Positions 15,546-24,047 of a stretch of 33,247 nucleotides of DNA are shown here, piece by piece. Source of the DNA: Treponema sp. (GTDB taxonomy: Bacteria > Spirochaetota > Spirochaetia > Treponematales > Treponemataceae); NCBI GenBank assembly GCA_024681195.1, contig JAILBH010000094.1, forward strand, positions 1 to 33,247, in the 5' to 3' direction. The notes below the pieces were generated by a model. That model was given only the letters and a program-made list of their open reading frames with translations. It did no database searches and was not told the origin of the DNA. Positions within the stretch are counted from its first letter, which is position 1. Each line of letters begins with the position of its first letter. Position numbers and translations under genes: made by a program.

Positions 15546-17156
15546 ATGAAGCTCGTAAGCAAAAAATCAGTTTTTTGTGCAGTTCTTTTATATGTTTTCT
15601 CCTTCTGCGGAATTTTACCGCTGGCTCAGGCAAAAGCAGCAGAATTTTCTATAAGGGCTTTTCCAATATATACTTATTTTAGTAATGATCTTTGTAAGCT
15701 TGGACTTGGTGGAACTGCAGCTTTTGATTTTTCTCCTGCTACATTCCGTGCAAATGACAAGCTGCTTTTTTCTGTACAGGGTTCTTATGTAAATATGATT
15801 GAAGACGGAATTAATGCCGAAAACTATATTGATTATGGTATTGGAGCCGGCTATTCCTTTAGATTAAGCGACCGCTTTTATATGTATCCGGAACTCTTAG
15901 GTGGAATCTGGACAATTATTCAAAACAAAAAAAACAAGCTTCCTTCAGAAAGAGGCTTTTTATACGGAGCAAGACTTTCGTTTGAATTTCACATTCTTCC
16001 GGAGTTATATGCTTCTCTAAATGCAGGCTATAAATCACTTAATCTTTTAGATGGAATTCTTTCGCATAGTATTCATGCAGGAATTGGAATTACCTATAAT
16101 TTTTCTAAGGGCCTGCGTTATTCTTCTAATATTAGTATTCCAGAGGTAGATTTAAGTCCGCTTTTTCCGGTTTTTTATGCGCATTATATTGATAATCCTT
16201 TTGGAACAATTACTCTTGCAAATAATGAAGAAGCCGCAATTACCGATGTCCATGTGTATTTTTACAATGAACAGTATATGCTTGCCAGAACTCTTGTGGG
16301 CTCCTTTGATAAAATCAAACAGGGAGAACAGGTTAAGATTCAGATTACGGCTCTCTTAAACGAAAGCATCCTTTCACAGCTTTCCGAATCAATGACAACA
16401 GCTCAGGTTACAGTTGAATATAAGCTTTTAAATAAAGCAAAGGATTATTCACAGACTCTTTCATTTACAACCTTAAGCCGTAACTCTATGACCTGGGAAG
16501 ATGACAGACAGGCTGCAGCTTTTGCTTCTCCAAGAGATTCCTGTGCTCAAAAATTTGCCAGGCAGGTTAAATCAATTGTAAAATCTTCGGTTCGTAAAGA
16601 TATTCCTTTGAATATTCAGTATGCAGGTGCGCTTTTCTGTGCTCTCAAAGAATATGGAATTAACTATGTAATAGACCCGAGTTCTGCATATTCAGATAAT
16701 ACTGGTGGACTTACAATAGACTTCCTTCAGTTTCCTTATCAGACCCTCTCTTATCACGGTGGAGACTGTGATGACCTTTCTATTATGAATTGTTCGCTGC
16801 TTGAAGCAATTGGAATTAAAACTGCGTTTGTAACAATTCCTGGTCATATTTATATTGCATTTGATTCCGGGGTTTCTGAAGAAGAGGCAAAAACTCAAAT
16901 TCCAAACGGGCACTATGTTGTAAAAGATGGGGTTGTATGGATTCCTTATGAAATTACACTTTGCACCGATACCTTTGATCTGGCGCTTAGAACCGGATAC
17001 AGCCAGTGGGAAAAAGCAGGGGAGGCTGCAGCTTTAATTCCTTTAAAGGATGCGTGGGCTGCATTTAAAGCAGTAAGCGTGCCCGAATCAGATACTTCCA
17101 TTCAGTTCCCGGAACACGAAAGAATTCTAAAATCTTTTGCTAATTTAACCTATTAA
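15546..17156 (+). CDS. Exported barrel/transglutaminase-like protein with intact Cys and His
   Basis: Paralog of the preceding gene with the same order of parts: signal peptide ending AQAKAAEF, a barrel-like strand region (about 35-190), a beta-sandwich-like segment containing TITLANNEEAAITDVHVYFY, and a transglutaminase-like part. The latter keeps HGGDCDDLSIMNCSLLEAIG with Cys408 and TIPGHIYIAF with His434; the third position, normally Asp after a Trp strand, reads WIPYEIT, with Glu. It lacks the TPR tail of its neighbour. The likely activity is thiol-based (protease, amidase or transglutaminase), substrate unknown. The start is set at the ATG at 15546 because GGAG lies 6 bases upstream; the track's TTG at 15522 overlaps the previous gene. 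The genes are 13 bases apart and share the promoter at 13561. Confidence 0.72.
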   Translation: MKLVSKKSVFCAVLLYVFSFCGILPLAQAKAAEFSIRAFPIYTYFSNDLCKLGLGGTAAFDFSPATFRANDKLLFSVQGSYVNMIEDGINAENYIDYGIGAGYSFRLSDRFYMYPELLGGIWTIIQNKKNKLPSERGFLYGARLSFEFHILPELYASLNAGYKSLNLLDGILSHSIHAGIGITYNFSKGLRYSSNISIPEVDLSPLFPVFYAHYIDNPFGTITLANNEEAAITDVHVYFYNEQYMLARTLVGSFDKIKQGEQVKIQITALLNESILSQLSESMTTAQVTVEYKLLNKAKDYSQTLSFTTLSRNSMTWEDDRQAAAFASPRDSCAQKFARQVKSIVKSSVRKDIPLNIQYAGALFCALKEYGINYVIDPSSAYSDNTGGLTIDFLQFPYQTLSYHGGDCDDLSIMNCSLLEAIGIKTAFVTIPGHIYIAFDSGVSEEEAKTQIPNGHYVVKDGVVWIPYEITLCTDTFDLALRTGYSQWEKAGEAAALIPLKDAWAAFKAVSVPESDTSIQFPEHERILKSFANLTY

Positions 17157-17212
17157 AATCAAACTTATATGATATAATATCTCATAATTTATTTTCTAAT
17201 AAGGATTATTCT

Positions 17213-19201
17213 ATGTTTTACGAAGCCAAAAACACACTTGTATTCAAAAAAGGAAACGAAACTCTTATGATTGAGCCATGGGGAAAAGATTCACTAAGAA
17301 TCCGTTCAACACTTGAGCGCAATTTTGAAGACAATGACTGGGGATTAACACAAAAAATTAATAAAGGAACTGCTGTTATTTGTGTAAGCAAAGATGGAGC
17401 AGAAATTACAAACGGAAGACTTAAAGCATGCCTTAACAATAACGGTGTGCTCAGTTTTTATAAGGATGATAAAAGAATTATCCATGAATATTTCCGTTCT
17501 TATGATCCACAGGCTACAAAGCATTCTAACTGTACAAAGGTTGTCGCCCGCGACTGGCGTGGAATTATAGGTGGTGACTACAAGCTTACAGTCCGCTTTG
17601 AACCAAACGATCAGGAAAAAATCTTTGGAATGGGGCAGTATCCTGTTCCTTATCTTGATATGAAAGGCTGTAGTCTTGAGCTTGCTCAGCGCAACAGTCA
17701 GATTTCCATTCCTTTTGCATTATCTTCCCTGGGCTATGGCTTTTTGTGGAATAATCCTGCAGTAGGCCGCGCAAACTTTGCAAAGAATATTACAGAATGG
17801 ACTAGTGAATGTACAAAGGTTATGGATTACTGGATTACAGTTGCAGACACTCCTGCACAGATTATGGAAAATTTTACGGCCGCTGTTGGTCGTGCTCCTG
17901 TTATGCCAAAAGAATACCTTGGTTTCTGGCAGTGTAAGCTTCGTTATCGTACTCAGGAAGAAGTGCTTACTGTTGCACGCAAATACAAAGAAATGGGAAT
18001 CCATCTTGATGTTATGGTAATTGACTTTTTCCATTGGCCACGTCAGGGAGACTGGTGTTTTGATAAGGAATACTGGCCGGATCCAAAAGCAATGTGTGAT
18101 GAACTTCATGCAATGGGAACAAAGGTAATGGTAAGCGTCTGGCCAAGCGTAGACAAGAAATGTTCACATTTTTATGAGATGCAGGAAAAAGGTTATCTTG
18201 TCAGAACAGAACGTGGTTCTAATCAGACCTACGACTTTAACGGCGACTGTCTTACTTTTGATGCAACAAATCCGGAGGCTCGGGAATATCTTTGGGAAAT
18301 CTGTAAGAAAAATTATGCAGATTATGGAATTGATATGTTCTGGCTTGATAATGCTGAGCCAGATTACAATGTTTATGATTATGGAAACTATCGCTACCAG
18401 CTTGGAAGTGCTCTTTCCTGTTCAAATATTTATCCAAAAATGTACAGTCAGGCCTTTTATGATGGAATGAAAAAAGCAGGTTACAAGGACTTTGTAAATC
18501 TTGAACGCTGTGCCTGGGTAGGAAGCCAGACATTAAGCCAGGTTTTGTGGAATGGAGACGTGCAGTCATCTTGGGAATGCTTGCAGGACTCAATTGTTGA
18601 AGGCTTGAATATCGGTTTAGCCGGAATTCCATGGTGGACTACAGATATCGGCGGCTTTATGTATGGAAATCCTTCTGATAAAGGCTTTGTTGAACTACTT
18701 TTACGCTGGTTTGAGTTTGCGGTATTCAGTCCAATTCTTCGTTTGCATGGAGACCGCGATCCTCATGATATTCCACCACTGGATAAAGATCCTGAGCGTG
18801 GCTACGGTGGAGGCTATTTGTTTACCGGCCAGCCAAACGAGATCTGGTCTTATGGAGAAGAAGCCCAGAAAATTATGGAAGCTCAGATTAAGCTCAGGGA
18901 AAGTTTTAAGCCTTATGTAGAAACTCTTATGCAGCAGGCAAGTAAGAATGGAAGCCCTGTTATGAGAACTATGTTCTATGAGTTCCCTGATGATGAACGC
19001 TGTTGGGAGCTTAAAGATCAGTATATGTTTGGAAGCCGCTATCTTGTTGCTCCTGTTTTGAATGCAGGCCAAACAAGCCGCAGCGTATATCTGCCTGCCG
19101 GTAAGTGGAAGCATATTTTTACAGGACAGGAATACGAAGGCGGGCAGACCATTACAGTCCAAACACCTATAGAAAATATCCCTGTTTTTGAAAGAAAATA
19201 G
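17213..19201 (+). CDS. Glycoside hydrolase family 31 (alpha-glucosidase/alpha-xylosidase type)
   Basis: A 662-residue GH31 enzyme that hydrolyses alpha-linked glucose or xylose from oligosaccharides with retention of configuration. The N-terminal beta-sandwich (about 1-230) leads into the TIM barrel. The nucleophile is Asp379 in MFWLDNAEP and the acid/base is Asp449 in LWNGDVQSSW. Further family marks are GFWQCKLRYRTQEEV, DVMVIDFFHWP and LRLHGDRDPHD near the sugar-binding pocket. There is no signal peptide, so it acts in the cytoplasm on imported sugars. Whether it prefers xylosides or glucosides is not certain from the sequence. It has its own AAGGA ribosome-binding site and a TATAAT box at 17173-17178 without a clear -35. 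No transporter is adjacent. Confidence 0.92.
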   Translation: MFYEAKNTLVFKKGNETLMIEPWGKDSLRIRSTLERNFEDNDWGLTQKINKGTAVICVSKDGAEITNGRLKACLNNNGVLSFYKDDKRIIHEYFRSYDPQATKHSNCTKVVARDWRGIIGGDYKLTVRFEPNDQEKIFGMGQYPVPYLDMKGCSLELAQRNSQISIPFALSSLGYGFLWNNPAVGRANFAKNITEWTSECTKVMDYWITVADTPAQIMENFTAAVGRAPVMPKEYLGFWQCKLRYRTQEEVLTVARKYKEMGIHLDVMVIDFFHWPRQGDWCFDKEYWPDPKAMCDELHAMGTKVMVSVWPSVDKKCSHFYEMQEKGYLVRTERGSNQTYDFNGDCLTFDATNPEAREYLWEICKKNYADYGIDMFWLDNAEPDYNVYDYGNYRYQLGSALSCSNIYPKMYSQAFYDGMKKAGYKDFVNLERCAWVGSQTLSQVLWNGDVQSSWECLQDSIVEGLNIGLAGIPWWTTDIGGFMYGNPSDKGFVELLLRWFEFAVFSPILRLHGDRDPHDIPPLDKDPERGYGGGYLFTGQPNEIWSYGEEAQKIMEAQIKLRESFKPYVETLMQQASKNGSPVMRTMFYEFPDDERCWELKDQYMFGSRYLVAPVLNAGQTSRSVYLPAGKWKHIFTGQEYEGGQTITVQTPIENIPVFERK

Positions 19202-19229
19202 CTTAGCGGGCTTGACCCTACAAGTTCAC

Positions 19230-20177
19230 TTAAGAAACAACATTTACAGGCTTTCCGTCAAGCCAGGCTTTAAGGTTTTGCTCTGCAATACCCTGGAGGC
19301 GTTTTCGTGTCTCATATGGTGCCCATGCAATGTGTGGAGTTATGAGGCAGTTTCTGGCATTAAGGAATGGAGAATCCTTGTCCATTGGTTCATGTAAAAG
19401 AACATCAGCTGCATAACCTGCAATACCACCTGCATTAAGACAATCTGCAAGTTCTTTTTCTACAACAAAACCACCACGGGCTGTATTTATAAGATAAGCT
19501 GTGCTCTTCATGAGAGAAAGGCTTTTTTTATTGATAATATTCGTTGTCTGTTCTGTAAGAGGTGCGTGAAGTGTCAAAAAATCTGAACACTTTAACAATT
19601 CTTCAAAGCTTACTGCAGTCGGCATATCAGGTTTAGGAGTACGTGTACAACAGATAACATTCATGCCAAAAGCTTTTCCAATCTGGGCAACCCGGCTTCC
19701 GATGTGTCCGTAGCCAAAAATCCCAAGTGTTTTTCCTGTGAGTTCTGTAAGGCTTCCATTCCAGTAACAAAAATCAGGACATTTTACCCAGTCTCCGTTC
19801 ATTACAGACTGGCTGTGTTGTGCAGCCTGATTTGTAAAATAAAGAATGAAAGAAAAGACATGTTGGGCTACAGAATCTGTTGAATAGGCAGGAATATTTG
19901 TGACCGTAATGTTATGGCGTTTTGCAGCTTGTATGTCAATAACATTATAACCTGTTGCAAGAACACCAATATATTTAAGATTTGGACAGGCGGATAATAT
20001 TTCTTCTGTGATTTGAATTTTATTCAGAAAAACTGCGTCACTGTTTCCAATACGCTCTTTTACAAGATTTTGCGGTGTTCTTTCATAAACAGTTATATCT
20101 GCATATTGATTTAAAAAATCCCATGGAAGATCACCAGGGTTTACTGCATGACCGTCTAAAATTGTGAGCTTAATCAT
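19230..20177 (-). CDS. D-2-hydroxyacid dehydrogenase (NAD-dependent, HprA-like)
   Basis: A 315-residue oxidoreductase that interconverts a 2-oxo acid and a D-2-hydroxy acid, for instance hydroxypyruvate and glycerate. The NAD-binding loop is LGIFGYGHIGSRVAQIG (about 147-163). The catalytic Arg lies in LINTARGGFV, the Glu in LLHEPMD and the His in ITPHIAWAP. The N-terminus MIKLTILDGHAVNPGDLPW resembles glycerate dehydrogenases, which favours hydroxypyruvate, but substrate is not proven. The start is set at 20177 rather than the track's 20207, which would overlap the upstream gene and lacks the family N-terminus. It begins 5 bases after the HMA-like gene stop and probably shares its promoter at 20421-20449. 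Confidence 0.88.
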   Translation of the reverse strand: MIKLTILDGHAVNPGDLPWDFLNQYADITVYERTPQNLVKERIGNSDAVFLNKIQITEEILSACPNLKYIGVLATGYNVIDIQAAKRHNITVTNIPAYSTDSVAQHVFSFILYFTNQAAQHSQSVMNGDWVKCPDFCYWNGSLTELTGKTLGIFGYGHIGSRVAQIGKAFGMNVICCTRTPKPDMPTAVSFEELLKCSDFLTLHAPLTEQTTNIINKKSLSLMKSTAYLINTARGGFVVEKELADCLNAGGIAGYAADVLLHEPMDKDSPFLNARNCLITPHIAWAPYETRKRLQGIAEQNLKAWLDGKPVNVVS

Positions 20178-20182
20178 TTTAT

Positions 20183-20386
20183 TTAGCCAATAACATCGAC
20201 ACCGCATGAGGTGATTGCAGCATTTATGGCATCTTCCTGACTGGCATCGCCATAATCTACAAGAACCTGAGATTTTTCGCAGTTGGCAACCGCATTAGTT
20301 ACCCCTGCTACTGCAGCAACTGCTGCCTGAACCTTTGATGCTGTTCCATCGTCAAACATGCCGACTACATATATTTTCTTTTGCAT
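20183..20386 (-). CDS. HMA-fold small protein lacking the CxxC metal site
   Basis: A 67-residue protein with the beta-alpha-beta-beta-alpha-beta pattern of heavy-metal-associated domains: KIYVVGM, a helix TASKVQAAVAAVAGV, NAVANCEKSQVLVDY and a second helix EDAINAAITSCGV. The diagnostic GMxCxxC is replaced by GMFDDGTA, so it cannot bind copper in the CopZ way. Two cysteines remain elsewhere (in ANCEK and TSCGV). GGAG lies 8 bases before the ATG, and a near-perfect promoter sits upstream. It is the first gene of a two-gene unit with the hydroxyacid dehydrogenase. The role is unknown; a ligand-binding or protein-interaction role is possible. Confidence 0.78.
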   Translation of the reverse strand: MQKKIYVVGMFDDGTASKVQAAVAAVAGVTNAVANCEKSQVLVDYGDASQEDAINAAITSCGVDVIG

Positions 20387-20420
20387 TTAAGTACTCCAGG
20401 TTTTCCCCGATCCAAAAATA

Positions 20421-20449
20421 ATTATAAACTAAATATATTTTTTTTTCAA
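20421..20449 (-). promoter_or_regulatory. Sigma-70-type promoter of the HMA-like/hydroxyacid dehydrogenase unit
   Basis: On the minus strand TTGAAA (20449-20444), a 17-base A/T-only-rich spacer and TATAAT (20426-20421) precede the HMA-like gene by about 35 bases. Confidence 0.72.
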
Positions 20450-20485
20450 ATGAAAATATAGTACATATCAAGGTATTTATTGTAA

Positions 20486-21394
20486 TTATTCTATATGAGT
20501 GCCTTTGAGTGTATTAAAAACATAATTTATAATTGCCATTCCAATAATGATTATATATCCAATTATACTCATAAAATCAGGAATCTGTGCAAAGAAAATA
20601 AAGCCGAATAATGTAGAAAATAAAACCTGCGAATAATCATAAATAGAAATTTTATTTGCTGGAGCGTGATAATAAGCTGCTGTTACCGAAAACTGACCTC
20701 CCGCAGCACAAGCTCCGGCTCCGCAAAGAAGGGCTGTCTGCTGCCAGGTCATAGGATTAAAGCTTGTAATAAGATATGGCACCGAAAGCAGCATAGAAAA
20801 TGCAGAAAAGAACAGAATTATGATTTTTCCATTACATTTTAAGTAACTTAGCTTTCGGATAGAAGCATAAGCAAGTCCGGCTCCAACTCCGCCCATAAAT
20901 GCTGTAAGGGTTGGCAGCATCTGTGTAAAGTTAAAAGAAGGTTTTACAATGAGGATTGAGCCCAAAAATGCAATTATAATGCATATGAGTGGAACAGGCC
21001 TTATCTTTTCTTTTATGATAAAATAACTGAATAAGATTGTAAAAAATGGAGCCATTTTATTTAAAATTGCTGCGTCCGATAAAAGAATTCTGTCTATTGC
21101 GTAAAAGTTTCCAAAAACTCCTATTGAACCTGCAATGGCACGAAGAAACAAAAAGAGAAGTGCTCCTTTAGGAATCTGGATGGCTTCTTTCCCATTAAGG
21201 CGTACATCCTTGATTGTACCACCGAGTGCTATAATAAATGCAACTGCGTTACGGAAAAATGCTTTTTGAACAAAATGAATGTCACCTGCAAGCCGTACAA
21301 ATACAGCCATCAGTGCAAAGAAAAAAGCAGAGCAGATTATAAAGAAAACACCTTTTTTGGTATTAATTGTTTCGCTTTGTTCTAGTTCTTCCAT
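20486..21394 (-). CDS. EamA-family (DMT superfamily) transporter
   Basis: A 302-residue inner-membrane protein with ten hydrophobic segments arranged as two EamA repeats (about 14-145 and 165-295). Typical stretches are GVFFIICSAFFFALMAVFVRLA at the start of repeat one and LLSDAAILNKMAPFFTILFSYFI in its C-terminal half. The drug/metabolite transporter superfamily moves small metabolites, and substrate cannot be read from the sequence. It overlaps the end of rlmN by 13 bases, so it is probably translated by coupling from that gene. It is the last gene of the minus-strand operon that starts at 23961. No terminator is obvious after its stop. Confidence 0.85.
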   Translation of the reverse strand: MEELEQSETINTKKGVFFIICSAFFFALMAVFVRLAGDIHFVQKAFFRNAVAFIIALGGTIKDVRLNGKEAIQIPKGALLFLFLRAIAGSIGVFGNFYAIDRILLSDAAILNKMAPFFTILFSYFIIKEKIRPVPLICIIIAFLGSILIVKPSFNFTQMLPTLTAFMGGVGAGLAYASIRKLSYLKCNGKIIILFFSAFSMLLSVPYLITSFNPMTWQQTALLCGAGACAAGGQFSVTAAYYHAPANKISIYDYSQVLFSTLFGFIFFAQIPDFMSIIGYIIIIGMAIINYVFNTLKGTHIE

Positions 21395-22404
21395 TTTCCT
21401 AATTGCCCGCAGGCACCACCTATTTTTCTTCCACGTCTGGTTCTAAGAGTTACATTAAGTCCGGCATTTTCCAGATATTCTGTAAAGGTTCTAACTTCTT
21501 CCCAGTCCGGTTCTTTAAAATCAAGCTGAGGAACAGGATTCCACGGAATAAGATTTACATTTACATCAAGACCACGTGCAAAATCAACCAAATTTTTTGC
21601 AGACTGAATTGTAGTATTTTTTTGATGAAGAAGGGCTGCTTCAAGTGTAACACGGCGTCCACTTTTTTGAGCATAATAATCAATTGCTTTGCGAAGTTCT
21701 TCCAAAGAATTTTCTTTAATTGCTGCAACCGGCATAAGTTCTTTGCGTAAGTCTTCATCTGCTGTTGTAAGAGAAACTGCAAGTCTTATAGAAGGTCCGT
21801 TGTCGGCAAGATCATAAATACCTTTTACAATTCCGCAGGTAGAAAGTGTAATGCGTTTAGAAGAAAGGGCTCTTCCGTCTTTATTACACAAGATTTGTAT
21901 TGTCTTACGGATTGCTTCCAGGTTTTGCATAGGCTCTCCCATACCCATAAAAACAATATTATCAAGCTTGCCGGCTTCATGTTCCATATATAAAAACTGT
22001 TCAACAATTTCGCCTGCAGTAAGATTACGGGCAAGCCCAAGAGTTCCAGTCATACAAAAAGCACAGCGCATGGCACAACCAGCCTGGCAGGATACACAGG
22101 CAGTTTTTCTTCCTTCTTTATCTGTAAGTAGAACGGTTTCTACACTGTGTCCGTCATTTAAAGTAATTACGATTTTAATTGTTCCGTCCGGATCTTTAAG
22201 AACCTGTTCTATAACAGTAGATCTGAGTACAGCTTTTTGCTTAAGCTCATTCCTTAAATCAAGGCTTAGGTTTGTCATTGAGTCAAAATCGTTTGTACCG
22301 GTGCTTACCCATTTGAATATCTGTTTCCCTCTGAAGGCCTGGGACAAGCCAAGCTTTTCAGAAATTTCAGAAGGAAGACATTCGGTAAGGATTATTTTTT
22401 CCAC
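21382..22404 (-). CDS. rlmN: 23S rRNA A2503 / tRNA A37 C2-methyltransferase
   Basis: RlmN is a radical-SAM enzyme that methylates C2 of adenine 2503 in 23S rRNA and of A37 in some tRNAs. The 340-residue protein has the Fe-S cluster cysteines in GCAMRCAFCMTG (Cys110, Cys114, Cys117), the methyl-carrying Cys332 in GGACGQLG and Cys103, which corresponds to the second catalytic cysteine. FMGMGEPMQN is the GGEP-like SAM-binding motif. Length and motifs are canonical. It starts 1 base after the TPR gene stop and overlaps the EamA gene at its end. Confidence 0.96.
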   Translation of the reverse strand: MEKIILTECLPSEISEKLGLSQAFRGKQIFKWVSTGTNDFDSMTNLSLDLRNELKQKAVLRSTVIEQVLKDPDGTIKIVITLNDGHSVETVLLTDKEGRKTACVSCQAGCAMRCAFCMTGTLGLARNLTAGEIVEQFLYMEHEAGKLDNIVFMGMGEPMQNLEAIRKTIQILCNKDGRALSSKRITLSTCGIVKGIYDLADNGPSIRLAVSLTTADEDLRKELMPVAAIKENSLEELRKAIDYYAQKSGRRVTLEAALLHQKNTTIQSAKNLVDFARGLDVNVNLIPWNPVPQLDFKEPDWEEVRTFTEYLENAGLNVTLRTRRGRKIGGACGQLGKWKN

Positions 22405-22405
22405 G

Positions 22406-23557
22406 TTATTTTCTGAGCCGTTCCAGAAGATTTCTTATCTGAATATTCTTTCCGTCGTTGCGCAGATAATCTTCAAGCAGCTTAATTGCTTCATCCTTTC
22501 GGTTCATGAGGGAATAGCATTCTGCAAGATCAACATAAAGTCGGGAATTGCGTGGATCGTTACGGATAAGATTTTTAAAGCGGTCTACAGCCTCTTCAAA
22601 TTTACCCTGACATTTACAGATAAGTGCAAGACCAATTGCTGCGTAAATGTCAAAGTCAATTTCAAGAGCCTTTGTATAATATTTTACAGCTTCATCATAG
22701 TTACCTGTTGTTCTGTAAGCATCTCCTGCACGCGTTAAAATAACCTTATTGCATGGATCAATTTCAAGAATCTTGTTCCAGTATTCAATTGATTTAATCT
22801 GCTGATTCATACCGCGGTAACAGTCTGCAAGTCCAAAAAGTGCATAAAAGTTTTTGGAATCACGCTGAAGAGCCTTGTCAAAAAAGAAAGTTCCCTTTTC
22901 AAAAGTCTTAAGCTTGCGGTGACAGTTTCCGATTGCAGTAAGAACACGGATATCTACGTTATCAAGATTTAAATCATAAATACGGGTCCAGTAGGTGAGG
23001 GCATCCTTGTATTCCTTAAAGTCGTAGCTTAAGTGACCAAGACCAATAAGGGCATATGGATTATCCTTTTCCATCTCAAGAACTTTAAGATAAAGCTCTT
23101 TTGATTTTTTGAATTCATGAATTTTACGATATGCATCTGCAACTCGTGTAATAACTGTGATGTTTTTATCATCGTGAACAAGGTACTGCTGCCAGATATC
23201 AATTGCTTTAGAATATTGATTCAAAGCCTTGTAGCAATCTGCAAGTCCAAAAAGAGCGTAGTTATTTGAAGGATAGAAAGAAAGACATTTATTATAAAAT
23301 GTAATTGCTTCGTTAAATTTGTTTTCCTTGCGGGAAGTATCACCAAGTCCAACGAGTGCATAATTATTATTATCTTCAATATCTAGAATCTGAAAGAAGG
23401 CCTCTCTTGCCTGTTCAAACTCACTTTCTTTTAATAACTGATAACCTTTTTTTGAAAGTTCTGCAATTTTATCATTACTCTCTTTAATTGCATCCCCCGA
23501 CATTTCTGGAAGCATTGGTTCAAAAATGTCTTTTTCTGTTGAAGCCATGTTGTCCAT
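22406..23557 (-). CDS. TPR-repeat protein (about ten repeats)
   Basis: A 383-residue, entirely helical TPR protein with no signal peptide, so probably a cytoplasmic scaffold. About ten 34-residue repeats follow a 25-residue acidic N-terminus. Examples are YALFGLADCYKALNQ (repeat 3), VITRVADAYRKIHEF (repeat 4), YALFGLADCYRGMNQ (repeat 7) and VILTRAGDAYRTTGNY (repeat 8). Repeats 3-4 and 7-8 are much more alike than neighbours, giving a period of four repeats (about 138 residues), which suggests an internal block duplication. AAGGAG lies 11 bases before the ATG. It sits between the small helical gene and rlmN. Its partners are unknown. Confidence 0.85.
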   Translation of the reverse strand: MDNMASTEKDIFEPMLPEMSGDAIKESNDKIAELSKKGYQLLKESEFEQAREAFFQILDIEDNNNYALVGLGDTSRKENKFNEAITFYNKCLSFYPSNNYALFGLADCYKALNQYSKAIDIWQQYLVHDDKNITVITRVADAYRKIHEFKKSKELYLKVLEMEKDNPYALIGLGHLSYDFKEYKDALTYWTRIYDLNLDNVDIRVLTAIGNCHRKLKTFEKGTFFFDKALQRDSKNFYALFGLADCYRGMNQQIKSIEYWNKILEIDPCNKVILTRAGDAYRTTGNYDEAVKYYTKALEIDFDIYAAIGLALICKCQGKFEEAVDRFKNLIRNDPRNSRLYVDLAECYSLMNRKDEAIKLLEDYLRNDGKNIQIRNLLERLRK

Positions 23558-23601
23558 GTTTTTAAATTCTCCTTATTATTTTTAAATCTTTTTTAAATAA
23601 A

Positions 23602-23961
23602 TTAATCATTTTTTATAAGAGTCGAAATTACCTGAGCAATAGACTCATATATTGGTTCTGCATCTCTTTTATTATGGGCAAGATAGTAAGCTTTAAGTGC
23701 TTTAAGACCTTCATTTTTTTCCATATAGTAGTTTCCTACTCGAGTGAGACCATCCGAATAACCTGTTGTGATATAGATTCTACGGGCATCTTCAATGTTA
23801 CCGGCATTAAACATTGCATTTGCCTTGCGATTTAGAATAACCTTTTGTTCGGAGCTTAAGCCATCAACCGGATTATCAGTTACCTTGATAAAACCGTCGG
23901 GAATTTTCTTTTCCCTGATTGCTGAGTCAAAATTTTCCTGAACTTTTTCCCTCTTACTCAT
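23602..23961 (-). CDS. Small helical protein of unknown function
   Basis: A 119-residue protein I do not recognise. The first 45 residues are charged; the rest looks like paired helices with TPR-like spacing (KANAMFNAGNIEDARRIY, GLTRVGNYYMEKNEGLKALKAYYLA) ending STLIKND. There is no signal peptide or membrane segment. It is first in the operon with the TPR protein, rlmN and the EamA transporter, driven by the promoter at 23995-24022. The 44-base gap to the TPR gene contains that gene's AAGGAG site. The shared helical-repeat character suggests the two proteins act together, which is inference. Confidence 0.7.
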   Translation of the reverse strand: MSKREKVQENFDSAIREKKIPDGFIKVTDNPVDGLSSEQKVILNRKANAMFNAGNIEDARRIYITTGYSDGLTRVGNYYMEKNEGLKALKAYYLAHNKRDAEPIYESIAQVISTLIKND

Positions 23962-23994
23962 TTTTCCATATTTCCAAATAATTATTCAACTTAT

Positions 23995-24022
23995 ATAATA
24001 CCATATTTTTTAAAATAGTCAA
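23995..24022 (-). promoter_or_regulatory. Sigma-70-type promoter of the TPR-rlmN operon
   Basis: On the minus strand TTGACT (24022-24017), a 16-base spacer and TATTAT (24000-23995) lie in the 86-base gap after rsmD, about 34 bases before the first ATG of the operon. Confidence 0.65.
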
Positions 24023-24047
24023 AATTTTTTAATAACGTTTAACTTTT

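Noticed and set aside
21851-22738. 295-codon plus-strand open frame opposite rlmN and the TPR gene
   Set aside because: Antisense to well-identified genes, no motif, no ribosome-binding site worth the name.
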